Assembly: GCA_937974175.1 (NCBI GenBank) | Contig: CALJIG010000030.1 | Location: 1 to 12,052, forward strand | Reading direction: 5' to 3' | DNA: 12,052 nucleotides | DNA from: an uncultured Ignavibacteria bacterium | Lineage (GTDB): Bacteria > Bacteroidota > Ignavibacteria > Tepidaquicellales > Tepidaquicellaceae | In this document: positions 1 to 7,129 of the stretch, piece after piece | How the letters are laid out: each line of letters opens with the position of its first letter | How positions within the stretch are numbered: the first letter of the stretch is position 1 | Notes under the pieces: model-generated | Database searches by the model: none | The model's input: the letters and a program-made list of their open reading frames with translations, nothing else | Told to the model about the DNA's origin: nothing | Made by a program: the position numbers and the translations under genes

Positions 1-58
1 GCATGTATTAAGCACGCCGCCAGCGTTCGTCCTGAGCCAGGATCAAACTCTCCATTGT
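1..58 (-). rRNA. rrs: 16S ribosomal RNA, 5' end (partial)
   Basis: The reverse complement of the first 51 bases contains the conserved 16S start AGAGTTTGATCCTGGCTCAG, followed by GACGAACGCTGGCGGCGTGC and TTAATACATGC. The mature 5' end is placed near position 58 by analogy with E. coli, where seven nucleotides precede AGAGTTTG. Only about 58 nt are in the window; the gene continues off the left edge. The GACGAACGCTGGCGGCGTGC stretch differs from the form usual in Bacteroidia (GATGAACGCTAGCGGCAGGC), which argues for a deeper-branching relative. The gene lies downstream of the S8 protease gene on the same strand, separated by the leader and promoter region. Confidence 0.97.
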
Positions 59-205
59 AATTAAATGTCTTGTTTGATTTCCTAAGCTACAAGGTTTTAA
101 CTTTTTCTCAATTACGCACTAAACTTGTATATTGCTAAATATAAAGCTTGTGTTAAAATTATTGGTATATTTTAAAGAACTTTTGATCGTTTTTTGCACG
201 AATTA
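59..205 (-). other. 16S rRNA leader (transcribed spacer)
   Basis: This AT-rich stretch lies between the inferred start site of the proximal rRNA promoter (about 199-202) and the mature 16S 5' end. It contains a boxA antitermination element near its 5' end and no open reading frame of note. In other bacteria the segment next to the 16S pairs with sequence beyond the 16S 3' end to form the RNase III processing stalk; that partner would be outside this window, so the stalk cannot be checked here. Confidence 0.65.
170..183 (-). promoter_or_regulatory. boxA antitermination element, proximal copy
   Basis: On the minus strand this reads AAAGTTCTTTAAAA, about 26 nt downstream of the proximal -7 element. 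The core GTTCTTTAAAA matches the E. coli rrn boxA core GCTCTTTAACA at 9 of 11 positions. BoxA in rRNA leaders is the NusB-NusE (S10) loading site for the antitermination complex that protects untranslated rRNA from Rho. An identical 14-bp copy lies at 274-287. The position in the leader of a 16S gene makes the assignment strong, although NusB binding is inferred. Confidence 0.75.
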
Positions 206-236
206 CAAAGTTAATAAGAATCCTTTAAAAAGTCAA
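206..236 (-). promoter_or_regulatory. Proximal rRNA promoter, Bacteroidota type
   Basis: The minus strand carries TTG (236-234), a 20-nt spacer, then TAACTTTG (213-206). This fits the Bacteroidota housekeeping sigma pattern of a -33 TTG and a -7 TAnnTTTG about 19-21 nt apart. The expected start site is about 4-7 nt further on, near 199-202, which puts boxA just inside the transcript. A 7-bp inverted repeat (235-253) overlaps the -33 element. The promoter points into the 16S gene. Confidence 0.7.
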
Positions 237-253
237 GTTACTTATCGTAACTT
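235..253. repeat. 7-bp inverted repeat overlapping the rRNA -33 element
   Basis: AAGTTAC (235-241) and GTAACTT (247-253) form a perfect inverted repeat around a 5-nt centre. It shares two bases with the -33 TTG of the proximal rRNA promoter. It could be an operator for a dimeric regulator or a short hairpin in transcripts from the distal promoter. No U-rich tail strong enough for an intrinsic terminator follows it, and the function is unknown. Confidence 0.4.
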
Positions 254-273
254 TAACAACTTTTTTTCGGATT

Positions 274-287
274 TTTTAAAGAACTTT
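274..287 (-). promoter_or_regulatory. boxA-like element, distal copy
   Basis: This is an exact 14-bp repeat of the proximal boxA (minus strand AAAGTTCTTTAAAA), about 38 nt downstream of the distal -7 element at 329-322. It lies upstream of the proximal promoter, so only transcripts that start at the distal promoter would carry it. Its presence in both halves of the leader is the clearest sign that the promoter-boxA unit has been duplicated. Confidence 0.55.
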
Positions 288-321
288 CTGTGTAACTTTT
301 GATGCGTTTTCGATTGAATTA

Positions 322-329
322 CAAATATA
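322..329 (-). promoter_or_regulatory. Distal rRNA promoter, -7 element only
   Basis: The minus strand reads TATATTTG here, a match to TAnnTTTG, followed by TAATTC exactly as after the proximal -7 element. The nearest TTG upstream (359-357) is 27 nt away, too far for the usual spacing, so the -33 element is absent or degenerate. It is called because the flanking sequence and a downstream boxA are shared with the proximal promoter. It may be a second start site or a decayed copy. Confidence 0.4.
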
Positions 330-360
330 GTAATAATTTAATATTTCTTTTAGGCACAAA

Positions 361-568
361 TTTTGGGATAGACCTACTCTTCGAAAAGTTAGAATACGCT
401 CTGAATATGAATAAAAAATGACGGTGTATTACGTATAACTACGCTCAAATCATAAAAGTTCAATTTTTCTGAACCGTGATAATGAATTGTAAATTTTGTG
501 TTATCAGTATGTTAATTTTCTGCGAAATTACAGGATTTTGCGAAATAATACGTGATGTGTTCGTTTAA
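361..568. other. Gene-free AT-rich spacer, nothing recognised
   Basis: No plausible coding region, RNA gene or strong terminator is visible between the rRNA promoter region and the 569-720 repeat. The only structures seen are a weak 5-bp hairpin (458-462 with 470-474) and a short direct repeat TGCGAAAT at 521-528 and 539-546. Neither is enough to assign a function. Confidence 0.5.
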
Positions 569-720
569 TTTAACCGCAAAGAGCGCAAAGGGTTATCGCG
601 GAGAGCGCAAAGGATTATTTCAAGTTTATAAACTTTGGAAATATTTGGAATCAATTTATCAAATTTTTTTCTTTCTTTGCGGTTATTTGCGTATCAATCT
701 TTGCGCTCTTTACGTTTAAA
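569..720. repeat. Compact repeat element with 22-bp terminal inverted repeats
   Basis: The ends, 569-590 and the reverse complement of 699-720, match at 20 of 22 positions. The left arm holds two tandem units, 575-596 and 597-618, matching at 19 of 22. The right arm holds two related units in inverted orientation (about 671-690 and 699-713) built on the same GCAAAG core. A perfect 14-bp palindrome, AAGTTTATAAACTT, lies between the arms at 622-635. There is no coding capacity. It ends 3 bp from the stop codon of the S8 protease gene, so that transcript would carry a long imperfect hairpin at its 3' end. It could be a MITE-like or REP-like interspersed element. No convincing target-site duplication is visible. 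Confidence 0.65.
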
Positions 721-723
721 CAA

Positions 724-3700
724 TCACCGCACAACTACAAATTTCCCTATCTTTTCTTCTACTTCCACACCTTGCGAATTCTTTCCTGTAGCCCTGTAAA
801 TGTATATTCCTGAACCGACTTTCGTTCCGGCCATATCTGTTAAATTCCACTCTGCGCCGCCGTTGCCATCTTTTTCGTCTATTTCTCCAATGAACTTACC
901 GTTCAAATCAAATATTTTTATATTCGCTGATACTGTCAGATTAGCAAATGTTACATAATCCTGCCCCATATTACTTGCCCAGGGATTCGGATACACATAC
1001 ATATCTTTTAAATCTTCCTTATTAAAGATTAAACCGAAACTTCCCCCAGCGCCGTCTACGACCTTTACACCGCTTACTGAGTAAACATTCTTAGCTGTGA
1101 GTATATATGTCTTGCCTGTAGCCCCTATAAACGCTTTATCGTCAAGATTTAAGTAAAGTATCGAACGGTTTGCATCAAATGAAATATTATTCACGCCTAT
1201 ATTAAACGGAGCGACGTTGTAATTGCTTTTGTTAAATCCTGTTGCGGAATCCACCGGAAGATTAAACTCAACTTTCAATTTGTTCTTATCAATAAGCGCG
1301 ACTGACTTTATAAAGAACTTAACAGAATCAAACTGAGCGACTGCAAAGTTTACCGATGAAGTATCAACAGGGGAATTGTAAAAATCACGTAGTCCGACTG
1401 CCTTCAGGTTATAATTTCCGTTCGCTAATCTTTTGTTGTAAATCAATAAATATTCACTGGAGTTTTTTATGGCAATATTATCCGGATTACCGACTCCTGC
1501 CAGCACAAACGAATTCATATTCGGGATTACCGACTGAATGTTCTCTGAGAGCTTAACGCTTATATATCCGTTATTCTCTGACTTTGCCGAAACTATCCTT
1601 GCCTTATTATGAACGTATGCTTTTACGGCATTCGATAAATAACTTTCCTTGTAGCCGCCTGTGACTGATACAGAAGAAATCTTATAATAATAATTTTTTC
1701 TGTTGGTAACATTTGCATCGGAATACGACGCTGAATTCACCGAATCATATAAAACAAAATTCTGATTTGAATCAGTATCTGCTCTGTAAATTTTATAATA
1801 GCTAACATTCTGCACGGGCGCAAACTCAACTTTCACTAAATTAGAATCTGTGCTGTATGCAGCAATGTTCCCCGGTGTAGAAGGTCCTGCAAAGTTAACG
1901 TTCTTCTCATAAAAGAATAAAGTATCGTTCACTGTATTCAAACCGATTTCATTAACACCGTTGCCGTCGAAGTCATATACAATTTGATTAACCGTGTTAA
2001 TATCACTCATATAATAAACCGGCTCGATATGCCCCTTAGACGAATTATATTTTAAGATATAAAAATTCGTACCGGTGTTAACTAAAATTTCATCTTTGTT
2101 ATCTGCATCTATATCTCCCGCTCTGGTAGAAGTCTCTACATAAGATTTATATCCGTTGATATCCACTACATCCCATAAGTCAAAGTTCTCTCCATTAGAT
2201 TTGTAAACCAGCAGCTCATAGTACTGGAGCAAGTCGTTATTGTTACTGACTGAACCAACTGCAAATTCTTTTATTCCGTCACCGTCAAAATCACCGATGA
2301 TAACATTATCTGCTCTGATAGAGCGATATGTGCTGTCAAGAAAAATCCTGTTAAATTCTGAACCCGATTTATTATTAACCGGAGGAGAATTTGAGTAAAC
2401 CTGTATCGCCGTCTGAGGCAGATCAGTTGTGTAAGACTCAAATGAGTTTGTGAAAATTATCTGAGTATATCCGTTATTAAAAAAATCTCCGACTATAACG
2501 TTTTGCGAGCTTCCCTCTGCAGTAAGATTTCCTGTTTTATGATACGGAAGAATTTCAAGCTCCGTAAAATTGTTTCCGGCAGTATTCTCTAAAATTTTTA
2601 ATCCCTTATCTTTATCTGCAAATCCGAAAACTTCCTTTTTATTATCGCCGTTAATATCTGCAAATCCTGCCGACCAGAAATTATTCTGCGATGAATCGCT
2701 CCATATTAATACATCGGGCATAGATGTATTTGATGACTGAGTATATATAAATCCATTCCTCTGCTGTGATGTAAGCAAATCGAGCTTTCCGTCACCGTTT
2801 ATATCGGCTATATCGCGTGCGACTTTATAATCTCCCCAGTTATTATTAGAAATTTTCTGAAATAATCCCGATGAAAACTGATATGCGTTAAGGCGCAAAT
2901 TATTTTTTATATCATTCAGCAAAATATCTTTCTGGCCATTGCCGTTTATATCAACTATAGAATAACATGACTGCGCATTGAAAAGTGAGTAAGGCTTTTT
3001 ACTATAGCCGTATTGATTGATTTGATTTCCTGCAATGAAAGAAAAAAGCGAATCAGTGAATGTAACTGTTTTACCATTAAGCGACTGCGCTTCAATGTAG
3101 TATTCGTACTCAGTGCCCGGAGATAAATTTTCGCTGCCTATAATTCCGTAATGCACTTCAGCTATAAATCCTATATTGGGAGTGCCGACATCAGCTAATA
3201 TAAAATTAAAAGGCTCCGGCACATTTTTTCTTTTATAATAAATTTTACCAAGAGTTCTTTTATTAGTGCTGAATGCAATCAGCTCCGATGTATTATTTTT
3301 ATCTATGATGCTTCCTGATGTAATACCTGTAATCTGCGGAGGAAGTTTATCTTTGAAAATTACCTGCCTGTGCTCTACAGTTCTTCCTGAATTACTATTG
3401 ATTGAAAGTCTTAACGTATAAGATGTATCAGGCAATGAAGTAATATTCCACCGGTAAACAGTATCATTCAATACCTGTGAAGTTTGATTCGTTACAAGCG
3501 GAATCCAGTTCTCGCTTCTGTACCCTACAGAATAATAGATTGAGTATGATTGCAATAGCGGTGATGCCGCCGAGATACAAACCGGAATTATATCACTGAA
3601 TGTTGTGTAATCCTGAAACGGAAAATGAATTCTCGCTACTGAAGGGAAAGTAACATTCTGAACTGACTTCAATGCATCTACTCTGCCCGATGAATATAAA

Positions 3701-5058
3701 TTATTCCATCCTGATTGATTCGGGAATAAGGCTGTATTCGAAACAAGTATTCCGCGGATTTCTTCATTGGTAAGATTTGGATTCATACTCTTCATTAAAG
3801 CAGCTACACCTACTATAATAGGTGCAGAGAAAGATGTTCCGTTGATATTATCATAGTCGCCGCCATAGGTTGAACTTCCCTTTCCTTTACGCATAGTTGT
3901 GAATATCTGAAAGCCCGGAGCGTAGATATCTACCGTTGCTCCATAGGAAGAAGAAGAAAATCTTGCATCATCAGGCGCAGATGCGCCAACTGAAATTACT
4001 TCATCATAAGCTGAAGGGTAATGAAGTCTGTCGCTGCCGTCGTTACCAGCAGAACAAATTATTGTTACATTTTTTGAGTAAGCAAACTTTACAACATCTT
4101 TTAAAAGATTGCTATAGACATAATCGCCGAAACTGAAATTAAAAATTTTCACTCCCTGAGCAATACCATAAAGTACGGCATTTGCAACATCATCTTCTTC
4201 ACCAAAACCCTCTGCATCAAATGCCCGCAGAATAAGTACTTTACACTTTGGCGCAATTGAAGAAATACCCAGCGCATTATTGAACGACGCATTTATAATT
4301 CCTGTGACAGCTGTACCGTGTGAATTTTTGTTATCGTCAGTTGGGTCGTTATCGGGAGTAAGATAATCACCTCTTCGCGGATCTCCCGTGAAAGGCTCAT
4401 CGGTAAAATCCCATCCGCGCCAGTCATCTATGAAACCGTTGTTATCATCATCAACACCATTGGAACGTTTATCTCTGCCAAGTCCGTCAACACCCATTTC
4501 TCCATAGTCCAGCTTAAAAGAATTTTGCAGATCGGGATGGAGAAAATCTAAGCCGGTATCAATAACTCCTAGCACAAGATTTGAATCTCCCTGTGTGATA
4601 TTCCACACGGACGGCATTCCGATTAACGGAAGAGAATACTGGTTACTGTAATAAGTATCGTTCGGGTCAAATTCAATTTTAAGAACTCTGTTAGTTTCTA
4701 TGTATTCTACAAATTCATTTTTTGAAAGAATAGAAAGAAGATCACCCGATAAATTTTGAGCAACGCTTAATAAAAAAATTCTTTCTAATCCTGTTGAAGA
4801 ATTGTCGAAATTTATCTGAGGAATTTTATCGAACAATAATTTAGAATTTGTAACATTAAACCTGCTTAAGGTTTTTGTTACCGAATATTTGTCAGAGCGG
4901 ATTGAATTATTCCTGAACGAAGTTAATAATTCAGCGGGAGCATTTTGCTTCAGCTTTATTATAACCTGAGTTGTTTGCGCCGTAAGTGAGGATGATAATG
5001 CTAAAAATAAAACAAATATGAATATACTTTTTCTACGAAAATTTTTCCTGAAAGACAT
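724..5058 (-). CDS. Secreted S8 (subtilisin-like) protease with FG-GAP repeats and T9SS sorting domain
   Basis: This 1444-residue protein is probably exported by Sec, then moved to the cell surface or released by type IX secretion. Residues 1-27 are a signal peptide with a basic start and a likely cut after LTA. Residues 28-130 look like a propeptide. The S8 domain spans about 140-465, with catalytic D167 (VIDTG), H247 (SHGTA) and S409 (NGTSFSAP) and oxyanion N339. An acidic D/N-rich insert at 189-217, between D and H, may bind calcium. Two beta-sandwich segments follow (about 470-678). Then come seven FG-GAP/VCBS-type calcium-loop repeats, at about 702, 751, 800, 857, 922, 981 and 1028. A fibronectin III-like domain (1060-1147) and two Ig-like domains (1151-1345) follow. 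A type A T9SS C-terminal domain (1352-1444) has the YPNPW motif and ends in KFVVVR. All catalytic residues are intact. The substrate is unknown. No Shine-Dalgarno sequence precedes the ATG; the start is fixed by the signal peptide. Confidence 0.93.
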   Translation of the reverse strand: MSFRKNFRRKSIFIFVLFLALSSSLTAQTTQVIIKLKQNAPAELLTSFRNNSIRSDKYSVTKTLSRFNVTNSKLLFDKIPQINFDNSSTGLERIFLLSVAQNLSGDLLSILSKNEFVEYIETNRVLKIEFDPNDTYYSNQYSLPLIGMPSVWNITQGDSNLVLGVIDTGLDFLHPDLQNSFKLDYGEMGVDGLGRDKRSNGVDDDNNGFIDDWRGWDFTDEPFTGDPRRGDYLTPDNDPTDDNKNSHGTAVTGIINASFNNALGISSIAPKCKVLILRAFDAEGFGEEDDVANAVLYGIAQGVKIFNFSFGDYVYSNLLKDVVKFAYSKNVTIICSAGNDGSDRLHYPSAYDEVISVGASAPDDARFSSSSYGATVDIYAPGFQIFTTMRKGKGSSTYGGDYDNINGTSFSAPIIVGVAALMKSMNPNLTNEEIRGILVSNTALFPNQSGWNNLYSSGRVDALKSVQNVTFPSVARIHFPFQDYTTFSDIIPVCISAASPLLQSYSIYYSVGYRSENWIPLVTNQTSQVLNDTVYRWNITSLPDTSYTLRLSINSNSGRTVEHRQVIFKDKLPPQITGITSGSIIDKNNTSELIAFSTNKRTLGKIYYKRKNVPEPFNFILADVGTPNIGFIAEVHYGIIGSENLSPGTEYEYYIEAQSLNGKTVTFTDSLFSFIAGNQINQYGYSKKPYSLFNAQSCYSIVDINGNGQKDILLNDIKNNLRLNAYQFSSGLFQKISNNNWGDYKVARDIADINGDGKLDLLTSQQRNGFIYTQSSNTSMPDVLIWSDSSQNNFWSAGFADINGDNKKEVFGFADKDKGLKILENTAGNNFTELEILPYHKTGNLTAEGSSQNVIVGDFFNNGYTQIIFTNSFESYTTDLPQTAIQVYSNSPPVNNKSGSEFNRIFLDSTYRSIRADNVIIGDFDGDGIKEFAVGSVSNNNDLLQYYELLVYKSNGENFDLWDVVDINGYKSYVETSTRAGDIDADNKDEILVNTGTNFYILKYNSSKGHIEPVYYMSDINTVNQIVYDFDGNGVNEIGLNTVNDTLFFYEKNVNFAGPSTPGNIAAYSTDSNLVKVEFAPVQNVSYYKIYRADTDSNQNFVLYDSVNSASYSDANVTNRKNYYYKISSVSVTGGYKESYLSNAVKAYVHNKARIVSAKSENNGYISVKLSENIQSVIPNMNSFVLAGVGNPDNIAIKNSSEYLLIYNKRLANGNYNLKAVGLRDFYNSPVDTSSVNFAVAQFDSVKFFIKSVALIDKNKLKVEFNLPVDSATGFNKSNYNVAPFNIGVNNISFDANRSILYLNLDDKAFIGATGKTYILTAKNVYSVSGVKVVDGAGGSFGLIFNKEDLKDMYVYPNPWASNMGQDYVTFANLTVSANIKIFDLNGKFIGEIDEKDGNGGAEWNLTDMAGTKVGSGIYIYRATGKNSQGVEVEEKIGKFVVVR

Positions 5059-5163
5059 TAAGTGTGGTTAAATGAGGTATAAATCGGCTATAGGTATTCT
5101 CCGAGAGTTTTAATCTAAATTTGATTTTTTGATAAACAATTTCAAGGGAGAAAATATATATCC

Positions 5164-5631
5164 CTACGCTCTATACGGTTTCACTTTTGCGTCAACAAGC
5201 ATATCTATGAGAACGTCCAGTCTTCGCTTGAGATTTTGTTCCGCATCATTATAAAGGTTGGGGTTTAATATAAATCCCGCATAAGCAAAACCGGGCTGTT
5301 CTCCAATTACAAGATAATTACTGAAGAATCCGCCGATACCCTTTAATTGTCCCGGTTCAGGCGCAACAGCAACAACTACCTGAAACCTGTTGTTCAACGC
5401 TCCGGGTGCAGTAGTAGCGAAAATGTGAACCTGAAAATCTCTGTATGGTCCTGCAAATCCGGTTTCAGTTCTCTGAAATCCGAGTTCAGCAACTCCATCG
5501 ATAGTATCAAGCATTGCAGAGGTTTTTTTACCGTAGGTTTTAGAATTGAATCTTTTCACATAGAAAAGAATGAAGAGAATACAAATGCCAGCCAGCCCTA
5601 TTAAAACTAAATTGCTTAAAATAGTTTCCAT
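5164..5631 (-). CDS. Hypothetical protein, N-terminal membrane anchor
   Basis: I do not recognise this 155-residue protein. Residues 5-24 form one hydrophobic segment, followed at once by a basic run (K26, R27, K31, K35, K36). By the positive-inside rule the remaining ~115 residues should face the cytoplasm. That part has an alpha/beta look: a helix near 38-50, alternating hydrophobic strands around 66-72 and 83-91 (QVHIF, FQVVVAVA), a glycine-rich stretch at 95-120, and a charged amphipathic C-terminal helix (130-150). No catalytic or metal-binding motif is evident. It lies between the S41 and S8 genes on the same strand, with a terminator upstream and 105 bp before the S8 start. The composition and uninterrupted frame support a real gene. 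Confidence 0.75.
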   Translation of the reverse strand: METILSNLVLIGLAGICILFILFYVKRFNSKTYGKKTSAMLDTIDGVAELGFQRTETGFAGPYRDFQVHIFATTAPGALNNRFQVVVAVAPEPGQLKGIGGFFSNYLVIGEQPGFAYAGFILNPNLYNDAEQNLKRRLDVLIDMLVDAKVKPYRA

Positions 5632-5715
5632 AGAAATTTATTTAGGGGAAAATAATTATGATGAATGAGTTTTTCAACTCTTATATTTGTTACTGCGAGT
5701 TAAGTGGAGAAAAGA

Positions 5716-5740
5716 TTCCGCCCGTAAAACCCGGGCGGAA
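5716..5740 (-). terminator. Intrinsic terminator of the S41 peptidase gene
   Basis: TTCCGCCCG (5716-5724) and CGGGCGGAA (5732-5740) form a perfect 9-bp GC-rich stem with a 7-nt loop. It begins 12 bp past the S41 stop codon. On the minus strand the stem is followed by ATCTTTTCTCC, a modest T-rich tail. On the plus strand it is followed by AAAAAATTG, so it suits minus-strand transcription only. It separates the S41 transcript from the 155-residue gene downstream, which should then have its own promoter. Confidence 0.75.
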
Positions 5741-5751
5741 AAAATTGCGGA

Positions 5752-7080
5752 TTAATTTATTTTTTTATTTTCTTCCCGCATGCCGTCTGAGTACATTCCT
5801 GTTAATGAGATAACATTGCCGGACGCATCAGTATTAAATTTTATTCTGAAGTTATCTCTTCCGTCAAGTGCAAAGTAATCTATTCTTATCGGAATTAGTT
5901 TTGTTTTGCCCAATACGCCGGGTCTTTCATATATAAGCTGGCCGCTCTCAAAATAAACTTTTCTTATGCCGTAGTCTCCGGCGTATTTCTGTAAAACATC
6001 AGAAGAAACACTTACGGGATTAACCACTGCTTCGAGCGGTTCGATATTCCATTTATACTCAATCTTCTTTTCTTCTGAATTAGTATTAGCTGCAAGTTTT
6101 TTAAATATTTCTATCTGAGCAATTGTAAGAGCATCTTCTTTTTTGCAAGCGATGTCCGGTGCAATGCCTGTACCTTCCCAGTTAGTTTTTGTTATAGGAT
6201 TTATTGCTCTTCCTGTAGGAATGAACGCTGTGAAGAATTCAGAGATTCTCATTCCGCCGCCAGGGTTTGCGCCGCCGCCTGTGTTTTCCCCTATGATAGT
6301 TGCGCGTTTAAGATTTTTTAAATTGTAAGTAAACTCCTCTGCTCCAGAAAAAGTAAACTTAGATGTGAGTACATAAATATCCATCTTCGGCATTTTTTTG
6401 CCGGGGACTGTTTCTAAAGTCCAGTACTCAGTTGTTTCATCTTTCTTCCTGTAATAGAGATCATTCAGATGCACTTTGCCGTCAAAAAGATAACTGCAAA
6501 GAAACTGCACCATGTTCGGGTCGCCGCCGCCGTTCTCTCTTAAATCAAAAATAATAGCGTTTGTATTTGAAAGAAAATTCATCGCTGCCGCTCCTGTTTC
6601 TTTAGCAATTGTTACATCTGTAAATCCGCGCAAGTCAATATATCCGATATTGCCGTTCAAAATTTCTAATTTCTTAAACCCGTAATTGTTTTCTTTCATT
6701 TCCTCTTCATATTTTTTGCGGAGGATAGGGTTATTCTCCTCGTCATTGCCTGCGCTTAATAAATCTGCAGCCATTTGCGGATTGAATCCAAAACGAAGAT
6801 GCTTATCATGGGTGATGGATTGCAAATCGTTAGTAATTACCTGTGAAAACTCCCTCGGGTCTTCAATTTTATCGTAAATTTTATTTTTAAGATTTTCGTT
6901 AAGCATTGTTTCAACTTTTTGAGCGACGTCTAAGAAAATATAATTTTCGATGAGAGTTTTTGAGAGATTTGTTATAGCTTCCGATTTCATTTTTGAATCA
7001 AGCTTTACATCGGGGCGCTGCTGCTGCGCCTGTAATTTGAATGCCATCATAAATAGTAAGATTGTTATTATTGTTTTCAT
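5752..7080 (-). CDS. Exported S41-family peptidase
   Basis: This 442-residue protein is an S41 serine peptidase of the group related to interphotoreceptor retinoid-binding protein and tricorn-core domains. A signal peptide covers residues 1-18 (cleavage near LQA-QQQ), so it acts in the periplasm or outside. Residues about 32-100 match the helical N-terminal S41 domain (IENYIFLDVAQK) and end in DKHLRF, where H94 is a candidate catalytic histidine. The core spans about 135-320: IGYIDLRGF, then FDLRENGGGDP, then TSKFTFSGAEEF with S245 as the likely nucleophile, then IIGENTGGGANPGG. No PDZ domain is obvious. A C-terminal beta-rich region (about 345-435) resembles domains that end many Bacteroidota S41 proteins. 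It starts 49 bp after the MarR/GNAT stop and may be co-transcribed with it. Substrate unknown. Confidence 0.9.
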   Translation of the reverse strand: MKTIITILLFMMAFKLQAQQQRPDVKLDSKMKSEAITNLSKTLIENYIFLDVAQKVETMLNENLKNKIYDKIEDPREFSQVITNDLQSITHDKHLRFGFNPQMAADLLSAGNDEENNPILRKKYEEEMKENNYGFKKLEILNGNIGYIDLRGFTDVTIAKETGAAAMNFLSNTNAIIFDLRENGGGDPNMVQFLCSYLFDGKVHLNDLYYRKKDETTEYWTLETVPGKKMPKMDIYVLTSKFTFSGAEEFTYNLKNLKRATIIGENTGGGANPGGGMRISEFFTAFIPTGRAINPITKTNWEGTGIAPDIACKKEDALTIAQIEIFKKLAANTNSEEKKIEYKWNIEPLEAVVNPVSVSSDVLQKYAGDYGIRKVYFESGQLIYERPGVLGKTKLIPIRIDYFALDGRDNFRIKFNTDASGNVISLTGMYSDGMREENKKIN

Positions 7081-7129
7081 AAAATTAATTTTTAAAAGTA
7101 AGACGTTTATATTTTAAAAAAGTCGCGGT

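Noticed and set aside
458..474. Hairpin GTTCA/TGAAC with T-rich flank
   Set aside because: Only 5 bp of stem with a 7-nt loop; too weak to call a terminator.
575..618. Two 22-bp tandem units that could suggest a CRISPR array
   Set aside because: The units abut with no spacers, only two exist in this orientation, and no cas gene is present.
3936..4136. Plus-strand 66-codon open frame opposite the S8 catalytic domain
   Set aside because: Low-complexity, lysine/glutamine/leucine-rich antisense translation of a conserved coding region; no start context or family resemblance.
5667..5680. Small hairpin GAGTT/AACTC with a 4-nt loop upstream of the 155-residue gene
   Set aside because: A 5-bp stem with no aptamer-like structure around it; not enough for a riboswitch or attenuator.
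5682..5689. TATATTTG on the plus strand, a perfect TAnnTTTG match
   Set aside because: No plus-strand gene follows it and no suitable TTG lies 19-21 nt upstream; a chance match in AT-rich DNA.
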